Shown here: positions 1 to 8,453 of the stretch, one piece after another | Position numbering within the stretch: position 1 is the first letter of the stretch | How the letters are laid out: each line of letters opens with the position of its first letter | Assembly (NCBI RefSeq): GCF_028617075.1 | Contig: NZ_JAQKGV010000001.1 | Span: 124,001 to 188,000 of the forward strand | Source: Rubrobacter calidifluminis | GTDB lineage: Bacteria > Actinomycetota > Rubrobacteria > Rubrobacterales > Rubrobacteraceae | Length of the DNA: 64,000 bases | Direction: 5' to 3' | Program-made: the position numbers and the translations under genes | Notes under the pieces: generated by a model | What the model saw: only the letters and a program-made list of their open reading frames with translations | Database searches by the model: none | Told to the model about the DNA's origin: nothing

Positions 1-1025
1 AGTATCTGCTAGAGGTGAACGACCTGAAGATGCATTTCCCCATCAGGGCGGGCATCTTCAAGCGCACAGTGGGGTACGTGAAGGCCGTCGACGGAGTGAA
101 CCTGAAGGTGAAGCGGGGCGAGACGCTCGGGCTCGTCGGCGAGTCCGGCTGCGGGAAGAGCACGCTCGCCCGCTGCATACTCAGGCTTCTCGAGCCCACG
201 GATGGCGAGGTTGTCTTCGAGGGGGAGAACATCCTCCAGTTCGACCGCCGGCGGATGCTGCGCGTCCGCCGGGACATGCAGATCATCTTCCAGGACCCCT
301 ACGCCTCGCTCAACCCCAGGATGACCGTCGGCAGCATCATCGCCGAGCCGCTGAAGACGCACAAAGTCGAAGGCGACCACAAGAAACAGGTTCAGGAGCT
401 CCTGGAGATGGTCGGGCTCTCCCCGGAGCACTACAACCGCTACCCGCACGAGTTCTCTGGCGGACAGCGGCAGAGGATAGGCGTGGCCCGCGCCATAGCC
501 CTGCGTCCGAAGCTGATCATCTGCGACGAGCCGGTCAGCGCGCTCGACGTCTCGATCCAGGCCCAGATCATAAACCTTCTCGAGGATCTGCAGAAGGAGC
601 TCGACCTGACCTACATCTTCATCGCCCACGACCTCTCCGTCGTCAAGCACATCTCGGACCGGGTGGCGGTGATGTACCTGGGCCGGGTCGTCGAGACCGG
701 CAGCCGCCGGGATATCTACGACTCACCGCGACACCCCTACACGAGCTCGCTGCTCTCGGCCATACCGATTCCGGACCCGGAGAAGGAGCGCGAGAGGCGG
801 CGCATAGTCCTGACGGGCGACGTCCCCTCTCCGGCGAACCCTCCTTCAGGGTGCACCTTCCACACCCGCTGCCCGCGCGCCCGCGACTACTGCGCGGAGC
901 ACGTCCCCACGCTGGAACCGCAGGACAACGAGGAGCATCTCGCCTCCTGCTTCTTCCCGGTCAGGCAGGGCCAGCGGATAGAGGAGAAGGTCGAGAGCAC
1001 GCCCTACCGGGTGGGAGGGGAGTAG
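1..1025 (+). CDS. Oligopeptide/dipeptide ABC transporter ATP-binding protein, 5' end outside the window
   Basis: This is the ATPase subunit of a peptide-type ABC importer of the OppF/DppF class, acting on the cytoplasmic face with two permeases and a binding protein that must lie upstream. The frame is open to the window edge and reads [14 protein letters not shown], so the GTG at position 15 is probably an internal codon and the true start is before base 1. Visible motifs are Walker [10 protein letters not shown], signature [14 protein letters not shown], Walker [13 protein letters not shown] and the H-loop AHDLSVV. The C-terminus carries the OppF/DppF tail with [14 protein letters not shown]. 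No other transporter subunit follows; the next gene is an unrelated protease homologue 49 bases downstream. The ligand cannot be told from the sequence. Confidence 0.93.
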   Translation, partial: YLLEVNDLKMHFPIRAGIFKRTVGYVKAVDGVNLKVKRGETLGLVGESGCGKSTLARCILRLLEPTDGEVVFEGENILQFDRRRMLRVRRDMQIIFQDPYASLNPRMTVGSIIAEPLKTHKVEGDHKKQVQELLEMVGLSPEHYNRYPHEFSGGQRQRIGVARAIALRPKLIICDEPVSALDVSIQAQIINLLEDLQKELDLTYIFIAHDLSVVKHISDRVAVMYLGRVVETGSRRDIYDSPRHPYTSSLLSAIPIPDPEKERERRRIVLTGDVPSPANPPSGCTFHTRCPRARDYCAEHVPTLEPQDNEEHLASCFFPVRQGQRIEEKVESTPYRVGGE

Positions 1026-1074
1026 CCGCGCGGGGGCCTCTCCGCCCGCCAACCAGGGAAGATAGAATCAGGGT

Positions 1075-2343
1075 GTGAGAGGCAAATTCCGGACTGGCTC
1101 GCGGCGCCGCCTTCCCGTGCGGTACGTCGTGCTGGTCCTTTTTTTCACCGCCGCGGTGGCTGGCGCCTACCTCTACGGGCGTTCCCAGAGCCCGGCGGGG
1201 ATGGGCCCCGGGGAGCAGAACAGCGTGAAGCTCTACGCCCAGGCGCTCAACATCGTCCGCAACCACTACGTCGAGCAGAGCGCGATAAAGCCGAAAAAGA
1301 TGACCTACGCGGCCATCCAGGCGATGCTCAACACGCTCGGCGACAGGGGACACACCCGCTTTCTCACCCCCGAAGAGGTGAAGAGCAACCAACAGGAGCT
1401 CTCCGGGAAGTACGTCGGCGTCGGCATCCAGCTCGAGCAGAGGGGCGACCGGGCGGTTATCGTCGCCCCGATAGACGGCTCGCCGGCGGCGAAAGCGGGC
1501 ATACGACCGGGGGACGTGATCGTGGCCGTGAACGGTGCGAGCGTCCGCGGGGAGGACATCTCGAAGGTGGCGAGGAGAGTTCGGGGGCCGAAGGGGACGA
1601 CCGTGAGGATCACCGTGAAGCGCGGGGGTGGGTTGCACACCTACGTCCTGCGGCGTGAGGAGGTCAACGTTCCGGCGGCTTCCTGGGCGCTGCTCGGAGA
1701 CCACGTCGCCGACGTGAGGCTCTCGTCGTTCTCCAGGGACAGCGCTTCACAGCTGAGGAAGGCCGTCCAGGCGGCGAGAGCGGCGGGGGCGAGGCGTTTC
1801 ATCCTTGACCTGCGGGACAATCCGGGCGGAGAGGTGGACCAGGCGGTGCAGGCGGCGGGCGTCTTTCTAGAACCCGGGCGGGTCGTCTACATCCGCAGGG
1901 ATTCTTCCGGGGCCCGCCAGAAGATCCGGGTGCCCGACGACGCGCACCCCGTGAAGGCGCCGCTGGCGGTTCTGGTGAATCACGGCACCGCCTCGAGTGC
2001 TGAGATACTCGCCGGAGCGCTGCGGGACGACGGTCGGGCGAAGGTGATAGGCACGAGGACGTTCGGCACCGGGACCGTGCTCGCGGAGTACAGCCTGAGC
2101 GACGGCTCGGCGATCCTGATCGGTGTGGCCGACTGGCTCACCCCCGACGGCGACTTCATCCGCAAGAGTGGGATCGAGCCGAATGTCGTCGTGAAGCTGG
2201 GTAAGGGCGACCGTCAGATCATCCCGGCCCAGCTCAGGCACACCAGCCAGAAAGAGGCGTTGCGGAAGGATCCCCAGCTCGCGCGGGCCTGCGACGAACT
2301 GGTTCCCCGGTCCAGGTCGGGGGTGGGCGCGACCTCCCGCTGA
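1075..2343 (+). CDS. S41-family C-terminal processing peptidase homologue with altered catalytic motif
   Basis: The 422-residue protein has an N-terminal membrane anchor (about residues 17-37), a PDZ domain (about 95-180, VGVGIQLEQRG, AGIRPGDVIVAVNG) and a tail-specific protease (S41) domain, so it should act outside the membrane. The nucleophile region GTASSAEIL gives Ser307. The residue 25 positions later, which in Prc/CtpA is the general-base Lys of FGKG, is Thr332 (FGTGTVL), and the usual following Gln is Leu336. By family knowledge this removes the Ser-Lys dyad, so it may be a non-canonical or inactive member. It starts at GTG 1075, because the in-frame region upstream is short and lacks a better start. 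It stands alone between the ABC gene and a tiny membrane protein. Confidence 0.88.
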   Translation: MRGKFRTGSRRRLPVRYVVLVLFFTAAVAGAYLYGRSQSPAGMGPGEQNSVKLYAQALNIVRNHYVEQSAIKPKKMTYAAIQAMLNTLGDRGHTRFLTPEEVKSNQQELSGKYVGVGIQLEQRGDRAVIVAPIDGSPAAKAGIRPGDVIVAVNGASVRGEDISKVARRVRGPKGTTVRITVKRGGGLHTYVLRREEVNVPAASWALLGDHVADVRLSSFSRDSASQLRKAVQAARAAGARRFILDLRDNPGGEVDQAVQAAGVFLEPGRVVYIRRDSSGARQKIRVPDDAHPVKAPLAVLVNHGTASSAEILAGALRDDGRAKVIGTRTFGTGTVLAEYSLSDGSAILIGVADWLTPDGDFIRKSGIEPNVVVKLGKGDRQIIPAQLRHTSQKEALRKDPQLARACDELVPRSRSGVGATSR

Positions 2344-2397
2344 ATTCGGGTTAGGATTCGGGCTGCAGGAAGCAGACAGCGAAGAGAGGTGGAAGAA

Positions 2398-2493
2398 GTG
2401 GGTAACCTGACGATGTGGATCCTTATAGGGCTGATAATCGTGGCCCTCGTCGCCGTCTTCGTCCTGAACCGCACGCTCACCTCGAGGAGGTGA
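2398..2493 (+). CDS. 31-residue single-pass membrane protein
   Basis: A short open frame starts at GTG 2398 after the purine-rich GAGAGGTGGAAGAA and encodes about 31 residues. It has a polar N-terminus (MGNLTMW), one hydrophobic segment of about 17 residues (ILIGLIIVALVAVFVL), and a basic C-terminus (NRTLTSRR). This is the shape of a small inner-membrane protein with its N-terminus outside. An internal ATG at 2413 is an alternative start. It lies between the S41 gene and the convergent sigma factor gene. No family is recognised. The evidence is only the ribosome binding site and the composition, so existence as a gene is likely rather than certain. Confidence 0.5.
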   Translation: MGNLTMWILIGLIIVALVAVFVLNRTLTSRR

Positions 2494-2511
2494 TGCCCGG
2501 CGCGCCGGACC

Positions 2512-3606
2512 TCAGTCGAGGAGGTCTCTGAGCCCCGGCGCGTGAGGGCCGCTCTTTATCTTGGCCAGCGCGGTGAGCTGTATCTGGCGGATCCTCTCGC
2601 GCGTCACGTCGAAGCGCTCGCCGACCTCCTCGAGCGTCTTCGGCTGGCCTCCGGTGAGGCCGAAGCGGTACTCAAGCACCTGCCGCTCCCTCTCCGGGAG
2701 GCCGTTCAGGGCCTCTCTCATGCGGGCCTTCAGCAGCGAGGACCGCGCGAGGTCGTGCGGCGACTCCGACTCCTCGTCGGCGATGAAGTCCCCGAGCTCG
2801 GAGGTGTGATCCTCGCCGACCGGGGTCTCCAGAGAGATCGAACGCCGCGAGACCTGACGGATGTGCTCTATCTCCTCCACGTCTAGGCCCATCGCCCGGG
2901 CGATCTCGGAGTCGGTCGGGTCCCGGTTGAGCTCGCTCGCCAGGTTGCGCTGGACGCGGTAGTACTTGTTGATCTTCTCGACCATGTGTACCGGGATGCG
3001 GATGGTGCGCCCCTTGTCCGCTATCGCCCGGGTCACGGCCTGCCTGATCCACCAGGTGGCGTACGTGGAGAACTTGTAGCCGCGGCGGTAGTCGAACTTC
3101 TCGACCGCCCGCATCAGCCCGATGTTGCCCTCCTGGATCAGGTCGAGCAGCGAGACGCCCCGGCCGGCGTACTTCTTGGCTATCGAGACAACCAGACGCA
3201 GGTTCGCCCGCGTCAGATGCGCCTTGGCCTTCTCGTCGCCGCGCTCGATGCGTTTGGCGAGGTAGATCTCCTGCGACTTGGTGAGCAGCGGGGTCTTGCC
3301 GATCTCGTCGAGGTACATCTGGACCGTATCACCCGTGTAGCGGCTCTTGAGGTCGCCCTCGAGCACCTCCTCGACGAGCTTGGTGTCCTCGTCCTCTTTG
3401 AGCGTCTGGTCGATGAACTCGGAGTCGACGATCTCGACCCCCTGATCCTTCAGGAGGCTGTAGACCTGGTGTATCTCCTCGGTGGAGAGATCCACCTCCT
3501 GCAGGAGGTCAAGTACCTCGCTCGATTCAAGCGCCCCGGCCTGCTGGCCGGTCTCGAAGAGTTCTCGAACCTCCTCTATATCCCGCAGATCGCGATGAGG
3601 CTGCAA
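2512..3606 (-). CDS. sigA: Primary RNA polymerase sigma factor (SigA/RpoD type)
   Basis: This is a group 1/2 sigma-70 factor that directs core RNA polymerase to housekeeping promoters. It has an acidic N-terminus, region 1.2 ([17 protein letters not shown]), region 2 ([47 protein letters not shown]), region 3 ([12 protein letters not shown]) and region 4 ([18 protein letters not shown]). The frame is open up to TTG 3690, but a good promoter (TTGATC, 16 bp, TATATT) lies inside that extension. I therefore place the start at TTG 3606, preceded by GAGGG with an 8-base spacer, giving 364 residues. It is divergent from the DUF697 gene and convergent with the S41 group. Function is certain at family level; primary rather than alternative status is inferred from complete regions and region 1.2 quality. 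Confidence 0.95.
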   Translation of the reverse strand: MQPHRDLRDIEEVRELFETGQQAGALESSEVLDLLQEVDLSTEEIHQVYSLLKDQGVEIVDSEFIDQTLKEDEDTKLVEEVLEGDLKSRYTGDTVQMYLDEIGKTPLLTKSQEIYLAKRIERGDEKAKAHLTRANLRLVVSIAKKYAGRGVSLLDLIQEGNIGLMRAVEKFDYRRGYKFSTYATWWIRQAVTRAIADKGRTIRIPVHMVEKINKYYRVQRNLASELNRDPTDSEIARAMGLDVEEIEHIRQVSRRSISLETPVGEDHTSELGDFIADEESESPHDLARSSLLKARMREALNGLPERERQVLEYRFGLTGGQPKTLEEVGERFDVTRERIRQIQLTALAKIKSGPHAPGLRDLLD

Positions 3607-3662
3607 GGTAGAACCCTCTGAACTTCCTTCTCTGGACTGCAACCCGCTTGTTGCTGCTACGT

Positions 3663-3690
3663 AATATATCTGAAAAAGGCCGAAGATCAA
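3663..3690 (-). promoter_or_regulatory. Promoter of sigA
   Basis: On the minus strand TTGATC (3690-3685) is separated by 16 bp from TATATT (3668-3663), a close match to the sigma-70 consensus. Transcription would begin near 3656, leaving a leader of about 50 nt before TTG 3606. Confidence 0.55.
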
Positions 3691-3726
3691 TTAATATTGT
3701 CCTCGTCAGCGAATGGGAGGGGCGTT

Positions 3727-4482
3727 TTGTACGGCCTGAGACACATATACCGGGCGTGGGGGGAGTCCCGCCGCGCTGCGAGGGGCGAGGTCAGGCTGGG
3801 CGTGTTGGGCGATGAGGAGGCCGCCGCGAGGGTGGCGGGGGCCATCGGAGCCGGACGGAGCGGGCGTGGCGCCGGGGTCGTGATCTCAGTAGACAGAGAC
3901 GGGGCGGTTGTGATCTCCGGTCCGGCGGTGGAGCGGGAGCAGAGATTCTTGCTCTCCAGTCTCTCGGAGGAATCGGTGCGCCGGGAGCTCGTGCCTCGCG
4001 TGGCGCGCGCCGTGGGTGATGACCACCTCGTCTCGCTGGGCCGTTCTTATCCGGGGCTCCGCCGGGCGGTATGCGAGGAGATAGTGCACAAGAACGCCCG
4101 CCAGAACGCGGTGGTGGGTGCGATCCCGGTTCCCGGAGCGGACATGCCGGTGATGACCGCCAACCAGGCCCGGATGGTGCTCATGATCGCGGCGGTCCAC
4201 GGCGAGGAGCTCTCGTTGCAGAGGGCCCGAGAGCTCGCCGGGGTGCTGGCGGCCGGCTTCGGGCTGCGTTCGCTCGCCCGGCAGGCCGTCAAGCTGGTGC
4301 CGGTGGGCGGTTGGGCTGCGGCCGGGACGATCGGGTACGCCGGGACGCTCGCGATGGGCCGGGCGGCAATACTCTACTTCGAGCGTGGCAAACGGCAGCC
4401 TTCCGAGCGGGAGCGGGACGAGATCTGGCGCCGGGCGAGGCGGGAGGCGGAGGAGATCTCGGCCCGGCTGCGGCGGCGCTGA
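3727..4482 (+). CDS. DUF697-family (YcjF-like) protein
   Basis: The C-terminal half shows the DUF697 signature, with NAVVGAIPVPGADMPVMT followed by NQARMVLMIAAVHG and two hydrophobic stretches (about residues 130-160 and 185-220), suggesting membrane association. In other bacteria the domain follows GTPase domains; here there is no P-loop, only a basic N-terminal region of unknown role. The frame is open from TTG 3697, but TTG 3727 has a strong ribosome binding site (GGGAGGGG, 3715-3722), so I prefer it. The next gene is cardiolipin synthase 15 bases downstream, so both may be involved in envelope functions. The precise function is unknown. Confidence 0.75.
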   Translation: MYGLRHIYRAWGESRRAARGEVRLGVLGDEEAAARVAGAIGAGRSGRGAGVVISVDRDGAVVISGPAVEREQRFLLSSLSEESVRRELVPRVARAVGDDHLVSLGRSYPGLRRAVCEEIVHKNARQNAVVGAIPVPGADMPVMTANQARMVLMIAAVHGEELSLQRARELAGVLAAGFGLRSLARQAVKLVPVGGWAAAGTIGYAGTLAMGRAAILYFERGKRQPSERERDEIWRRARREAEEISARLRRR

Positions 4483-4497
4483 TGGTATGATCCCGGC

Positions 4498-5769
4498 ATG
4501 CCTGCTCGCGTGAACCACGCCCTCCAGGATGGCCTCTCCGGGCTGCGCCGGGCGGCGGTGCGCTCGGGGCTCGCGCTTGCCGGTGTACAGGCGGCGACGC
4601 TCGCCACTCTCACCTTGATGAGCGAGCTGAGAAAACGCCGGGAGGGGCCGCACGAGGGATTCCCCTGGGAGGAGCAGCCGGAGGTCGAGGTCGAGTCCGG
4701 AGGCAGCAGCCTCAAACTCTTCCCCTACGGGGTGAGGCTCTACGAGGAGATGCTCTCGGAGATCGCCTCGGCGCAGGACCACATCTTTCTCGAGACGTTC
4801 ATCTGGAAGGGGGACGAGCTCGGCAGGCGCTTCGTGGAGGCCCTCGCGCGCAAGGCGCGCGAGGGGGTCGACGTCTACGTGATCTTCGACGGGTTCGCCA
4901 ACCTGGTCGTACCGGCGAAGTTCAAGCGCTTCCCGAAAGAGATAAAGACCCTGCACTTCCGGCCCTTCGACCACCCGGTGAGCCTCGTGGACCCGCGCAA
5001 CGTCTTCCGCGACCACCGCAAGATACTCTGCGTGGACGGGCGGGTCGGCTTCGTGGGCGGGTACAACATAGGCGGGCTTTATGCCCGCAGCTGGCGGGAT
5101 ACGCACCTGCGAGTGCGCGGTGAGGAGGTGTGCGAGCTCGAGAACGCCTTCATAGACTTCTGGAACACACACAAGACCGGGGCCCTCCCGCCGATAAAGC
5201 CCGGCCGTGAGCGCTCCTGGAGGCCGGAGATCCTGCTCCGTCGCAACGACCCCTACCTGCGCATCTTCCCGATCCGCGCGATGTACCTGGAGGCTATAGA
5301 CCGGGCCAACCACCACATCTACCTCACCCACGCCTACTTCGTTCCGGACCGGGCTTTCAAAGCCGGCCTGATAGAGGCCGCCTCGCGGGGGGTGGACGTG
5401 CAGATCCTTTTGCCCGAGCACTCGAACCACGTCACGGCCGACTGGCTCGCCCGGCGCCACTTCTACGAGCTGCTGGCGGCGGGGGTGAGGATCTTCCGTT
5501 ACAAGGACCTCATGATCCACACCAAGACCGCGACCATAGACGGGGTGTGGTCGACCGTCGGGACGGCGAACATAGACCGCTTCAGCATGCTCGGCAACTA
5601 CGAGATCAACCTGGAGATCTACAGCCGCCGCTTCGCCGCCCAGATGGAGCGGATGTTCGAGCTGGACAAGACGAACGCCGAGGAGCTGACGCTGGAGGCC
5701 TGGGAGCAGAGGCCGCTGCCGGCGAAGGCCGTCGAGCGCACGCTCGCCTCCCTGAGCCCGCTGGTCTGA
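4498..5769 (+). CDS. cls: Cardiolipin synthase (phospholipase D superfamily)
   Basis: The 423-residue protein has an N-terminal hydrophobic segment (about residues 20-40) and two HKD catalytic motifs of the phospholipase D superfamily: DHRKILCVDG near residue 170 and IHTKTATIDG near residue 340, each followed by the usual GGYNIG or GTANIDR element. By family it condenses phosphatidylglycerol (or PG with a CDP-lipid) to make cardiolipin at the membrane. Spacing to the preceding DUF697 gene is 15 bp. The start ATG 4498 lacks a clear ribosome binding site; ATG 4618 would cut off the membrane segment, so the longer form is preferred. Other PLD-family transfer activities cannot be excluded. Confidence 0.88.
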   Translation: MPARVNHALQDGLSGLRRAAVRSGLALAGVQAATLATLTLMSELRKRREGPHEGFPWEEQPEVEVESGGSSLKLFPYGVRLYEEMLSEIASAQDHIFLETFIWKGDELGRRFVEALARKAREGVDVYVIFDGFANLVVPAKFKRFPKEIKTLHFRPFDHPVSLVDPRNVFRDHRKILCVDGRVGFVGGYNIGGLYARSWRDTHLRVRGEEVCELENAFIDFWNTHKTGALPPIKPGRERSWRPEILLRRNDPYLRIFPIRAMYLEAIDRANHHIYLTHAYFVPDRAFKAGLIEAASRGVDVQILLPEHSNHVTADWLARRHFYELLAAGVRIFRYKDLMIHTKTATIDGVWSTVGTANIDRFSMLGNYEINLEIYSRRFAAQMERMFELDKTNAEELTLEAWEQRPLPAKAVERTLASLSPLV

Positions 5770-5780
5770 GCGCGGCTCTG

Positions 5781-5786
5781 TATAAT
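5781..5786 (+). promoter_or_regulatory. -10 box upstream of recJ
   Basis: A perfect TATAAT lies 42 bases before recJ, in a window where such hexamers are scarce. No good -35 is present at 16-18 bp, so the assignment rests on the -10 alone. Confidence 0.35.
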
Positions 5787-5827
5787 CGCTCGAAGAGAAG
5801 ATCATCGTCGCAGGGGAGGAACCGATC

Positions 5828-7489
5828 TTGGCGCGCTGGCGTATGCTCGAGCCGGAGGAGGGGCTCGTGGCGGAGCTCGAACGGCTGGAGGGCATCGACG
5901 CCCTCTGCGCCCGCGTGCTCGCTAACCGCGGCGTACCTCCGGAAGAGGCGTCCTCCTTCCTCTCGCCCTCGCTCCTGACCGTGCGCAGGCCCGAGGAGGA
6001 GCCCTGGATCGCGGCGGCGCGCCGGATCGCCCGGGCGGTGAGGGACCGGGAGCGGATAGGCATCTTCGGGGACTACGACACCGACGGTATCACCTCGGCG
6101 GCGCTGCTCTACGAGGCACTCTCGCGCTACACGGAGAACCTGCTCGTCAGGCTCCCGACCCGCCAGACGGGCTACGGGTTGCTCGAGCCCTACGTGAGGG
6201 ACCTCTTCGCCGAGGGAGTCGACCTCCTCATCACCGCCGACTGCGGCATCTCGAACCGCCGGGAGGTGGAGCTCGCGGCGTCTTTGGGGATGGACGTTAT
6301 CGTGAGCGACCACCACATCCCGCCCGAAGACCCGCCGGGGGCGGCCGTCGCGGTGCTCGACCCCAAGCTCTGGGACCCGGAGGACCCGCTCGCCGGGGTC
6401 GGGGTGGCCTGGAAGCTCGCGTGGGCCGTGGCGAGGGAGCTCGGCGGCCCCGAGGAAGGGCGACGCCTCCTCAAGAGTTCGCTCGACCTGGTCGCGCTCG
6501 GGACCGTAGTGGACATAGCGCCGCTCGTCGGAGACAACCGGGCGCTCGCCAGCACCGGGCTGCGCTACCTGAACGAGAGCCTGCGTAAAAGGAGCATCCG
6601 GCCCGGGCTGCGGGCCCTGGTGGACGTGGCCGGGGTGAGGGGTGCTCTGAACGAGGAGGATCTCGGCTGGCGCATCGGGCCCAGGATCAACTCCATCGGG
6701 AGGATGAAGGATCCCACGCCCGCGCTGAGGCTGATGCTCACCCGCGACCGCGTGGAGGCGGCCCGGATAGCCTCGGAGCTCGATCATCTGAACGCCGAGC
6801 GCCAGCGCAGGACGCAGCGGGCGGTCGAGCTCGCGCTCGCGGAGGTCGATCCGGAGCAGGATCTGAAGGTGGTGATCTCGGAGGAGATCGGGGGGATCGC
6901 CGGGCTCATAGCGGGGAAGGTGGCCGCGGCGACCGGGCGCCCGGCGGCCGTCCTGAACCGCAGGGCCGACGGCTCCTACGGGGGGTCGGCCCGCGCCGGG
7001 GAGACCGACGTGGACCTCTACGGGGCGCTTCTGCGTGTGCGGCACCTGATGGGCGAGTGGGGCGGACACCGCAAGGCCGCCGGCATCTCGGTGAGGCCGG
7101 GCAGGCTGGAGGAGTTCTCGCGCGGGGTCAACGCGGCGGTGCGCGCCCAGCACGAGGCCAACCCGGAGATCTTCGAGCCCGCGCTGGAGGTTGAGGCCGA
7201 GGTGCCGCTCTCCGCGCTCTCGAACGGTTTCCTGGGGTGGCACGAGCGGCTGGCCCCCTTCGGGAGCGGCAACCACCGGCCGCTCTTCGTGAGCGGCGGG
7301 CTCGTGGTCGAGGGGGTCCGGCGGCTCTGGGAGGGGATGTGCCTCCTCAGGGTGAAGGACGGACCGGCGGCGAGGCTCGCCGCCCCGCCCGAGGCGCTGC
7401 CCGAGGGACCCTTCGACGCCGCCTACACCGTCTACCGCAGCGCCTACGGCGGGGGGGCCGAGATCGAGATCCTGGACTGGAGGAAGTAG
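5828..7489 (+). CDS. recJ: Single-stranded-DNA-specific exonuclease RecJ
   Basis: RecJ is a 5'-3' single-strand exonuclease of the DHH phosphoesterase family, working in recombination, mismatch and base excision repair. The 553-residue protein shows the DHH motifs in order: GDYDTDGITSAALL (about 79-92), LITADCGIS, VSDHHIP with the DHH triad, and VALGTVVDIAPL, then the GPRINSIGRM element and the DHHA1 region with GGHRKAAG. Length is typical. The start is TTG 5828, 9 bases after GGGGAGGA. RecJ stops at 7489 and the next gene starts 3 bases later, so they are co-transcribed. Confidence 0.95.
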   Translation: MARWRMLEPEEGLVAELERLEGIDALCARVLANRGVPPEEASSFLSPSLLTVRRPEEEPWIAAARRIARAVRDRERIGIFGDYDTDGITSAALLYEALSRYTENLLVRLPTRQTGYGLLEPYVRDLFAEGVDLLITADCGISNRREVELAASLGMDVIVSDHHIPPEDPPGAAVAVLDPKLWDPEDPLAGVGVAWKLAWAVARELGGPEEGRRLLKSSLDLVALGTVVDIAPLVGDNRALASTGLRYLNESLRKRSIRPGLRALVDVAGVRGALNEEDLGWRIGPRINSIGRMKDPTPALRLMLTRDRVEAARIASELDHLNAERQRRTQRAVELALAEVDPEQDLKVVISEEIGGIAGLIAGKVAAATGRPAAVLNRRADGSYGGSARAGETDVDLYGALLRVRHLMGEWGGHRKAAGISVRPGRLEEFSRGVNAAVRAQHEANPEIFEPALEVEAEVPLSALSNGFLGWHERLAPFGSGNHRPLFVSGGLVVEGVRRLWEGMCLLRVKDGPAARLAAPPEALPEGPFDAAYTVYRSAYGGGAEIEILDWRK

Positions 7490-7492
7490 CCC

Positions 7493-8449
7493 CTGAACGC
7501 CGTCGGGGTGGACGTGGGGGGTACCAAGATCGCCGCCGGGGTAATAACCCCACAGGGCGAGGCGCTCAGCCGGGTCCGTTACCCCACCTCCTCTTCAGCG
7601 GAGATTCTGCTTTCGACCCTCGTCCGCGCGATAAACGAGGTGCGGGAGGGCTTCGAGGTGGGAGGGGTGTGCCTCTCGGTGCCGGGGTTCGTCTCCGAGC
7701 GGGAGAACCGGGTGGTCTACTCCCCGAACCTGCGCGCGGTCGAGGGGATACCCCTCAAGGAGGTGCTCGAGCCCCGGATAGGGCTCCCGCTGACCGTTGA
7801 GAACGACGCGAACGCGGCGGCCTGGGGCGAGCTGCGCTTCGGGCTCGATCGCAGGGTCGAGCACCTGGTGATGGTGACGCTCGGCACCGGCATCGGTGGG
7901 GGTGTGGTCTCGCACGGCATGCTTTTGCGCGGGGCGCAGGGGGCCGCCGGGGAGCTCGGACACGTGACCGTACTCCCCAGCGGGCCGCGCTGCGCCTGCG
8001 GCAACCGCGGTTGCCTGGAGGTGATGGCCTCCGGGACTTCGATCGGGAGGCGCGCGAGGGAGATCGCCGCCAGGTATCCCGGCTCGGCGCTCGCGGAGCT
8101 CGCGATGGAGCGTAAGATCTTCGGCGAGGACGTGAGCCGCCTGGCCGCTGCGGGCGACGAGGGAGCGCTGGCGGTGCTCGAGGAGACCGGACGGTGGCTC
8201 GGGATAGGGCTCGCATCCTTTGTCAACGTCTTCAACCCGGAGGTCGTCGCCATAGGGGGCGGGGCCGTCGACGCCGGGGAGCCGCTGCTCGGGCCGGCGC
8301 GCGAGGAGGTGCGTCTGAGGGCGCGTCCTCCCTCACGCGACCTCGTGGTCGTCAAGGGGGCCACCCTCGGCCCCGAGTCGGGGATGTTCGGGGCGGCGGC
8401 GCTCGCCCGCGACCCAAAGACCGGCCGCTACATCCTCGACGAGGCGTAG
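7493..8449 (+). CDS. ROK-family sugar kinase (glucokinase-like), probable CTG start
   Basis: The protein is a ROK (repressor, ORF, kinase) family kinase without a DNA-binding domain, so an enzyme, most likely glucokinase making glucose 6-phosphate from ATP and glucose. It contains the phosphate loop VDVGGTKIAAG, the catalytic Asp region VENDANAAAWGE, LGTGIGGGVV and the zinc motif CACGNRGCLEV. The first GTG (7508) would start inside beta-strand 1. CTG 7493 gives the family-like N-terminus MNAVGVDVGGTK and is 7 bases after GGAGGAA, so I take CTG as the start. It follows recJ by 3 bases and precedes rsmI by 4. Sugar specificity is inferred. Confidence 0.88.
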   Translation: MNAVGVDVGGTKIAAGVITPQGEALSRVRYPTSSSAEILLSTLVRAINEVREGFEVGGVCLSVPGFVSERENRVVYSPNLRAVEGIPLKEVLEPRIGLPLTVENDANAAAWGELRFGLDRRVEHLVMVTLGTGIGGGVVSHGMLLRGAQGAAGELGHVTVLPSGPRCACGNRGCLEVMASGTSIGRRAREIAARYPGSALAELAMERKIFGEDVSRLAAAGDEGALAVLEETGRWLGIGLASFVNVFNPEVVAIGGGAVDAGEPLLGPAREEVRLRARPPSRDLVVVKGATLGPESGMFGAAALARDPKTGRYILDEA

Positions 8450-8453
8450 CGGG

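Noticed and set aside
3886-6063. 725-residue minus-strand open frame over DUF697 and cls
   Set aside because: The forward genes show full DUF697 and phospholipase D motifs; the antisense translation has no recognisable domain and repetitive composition.
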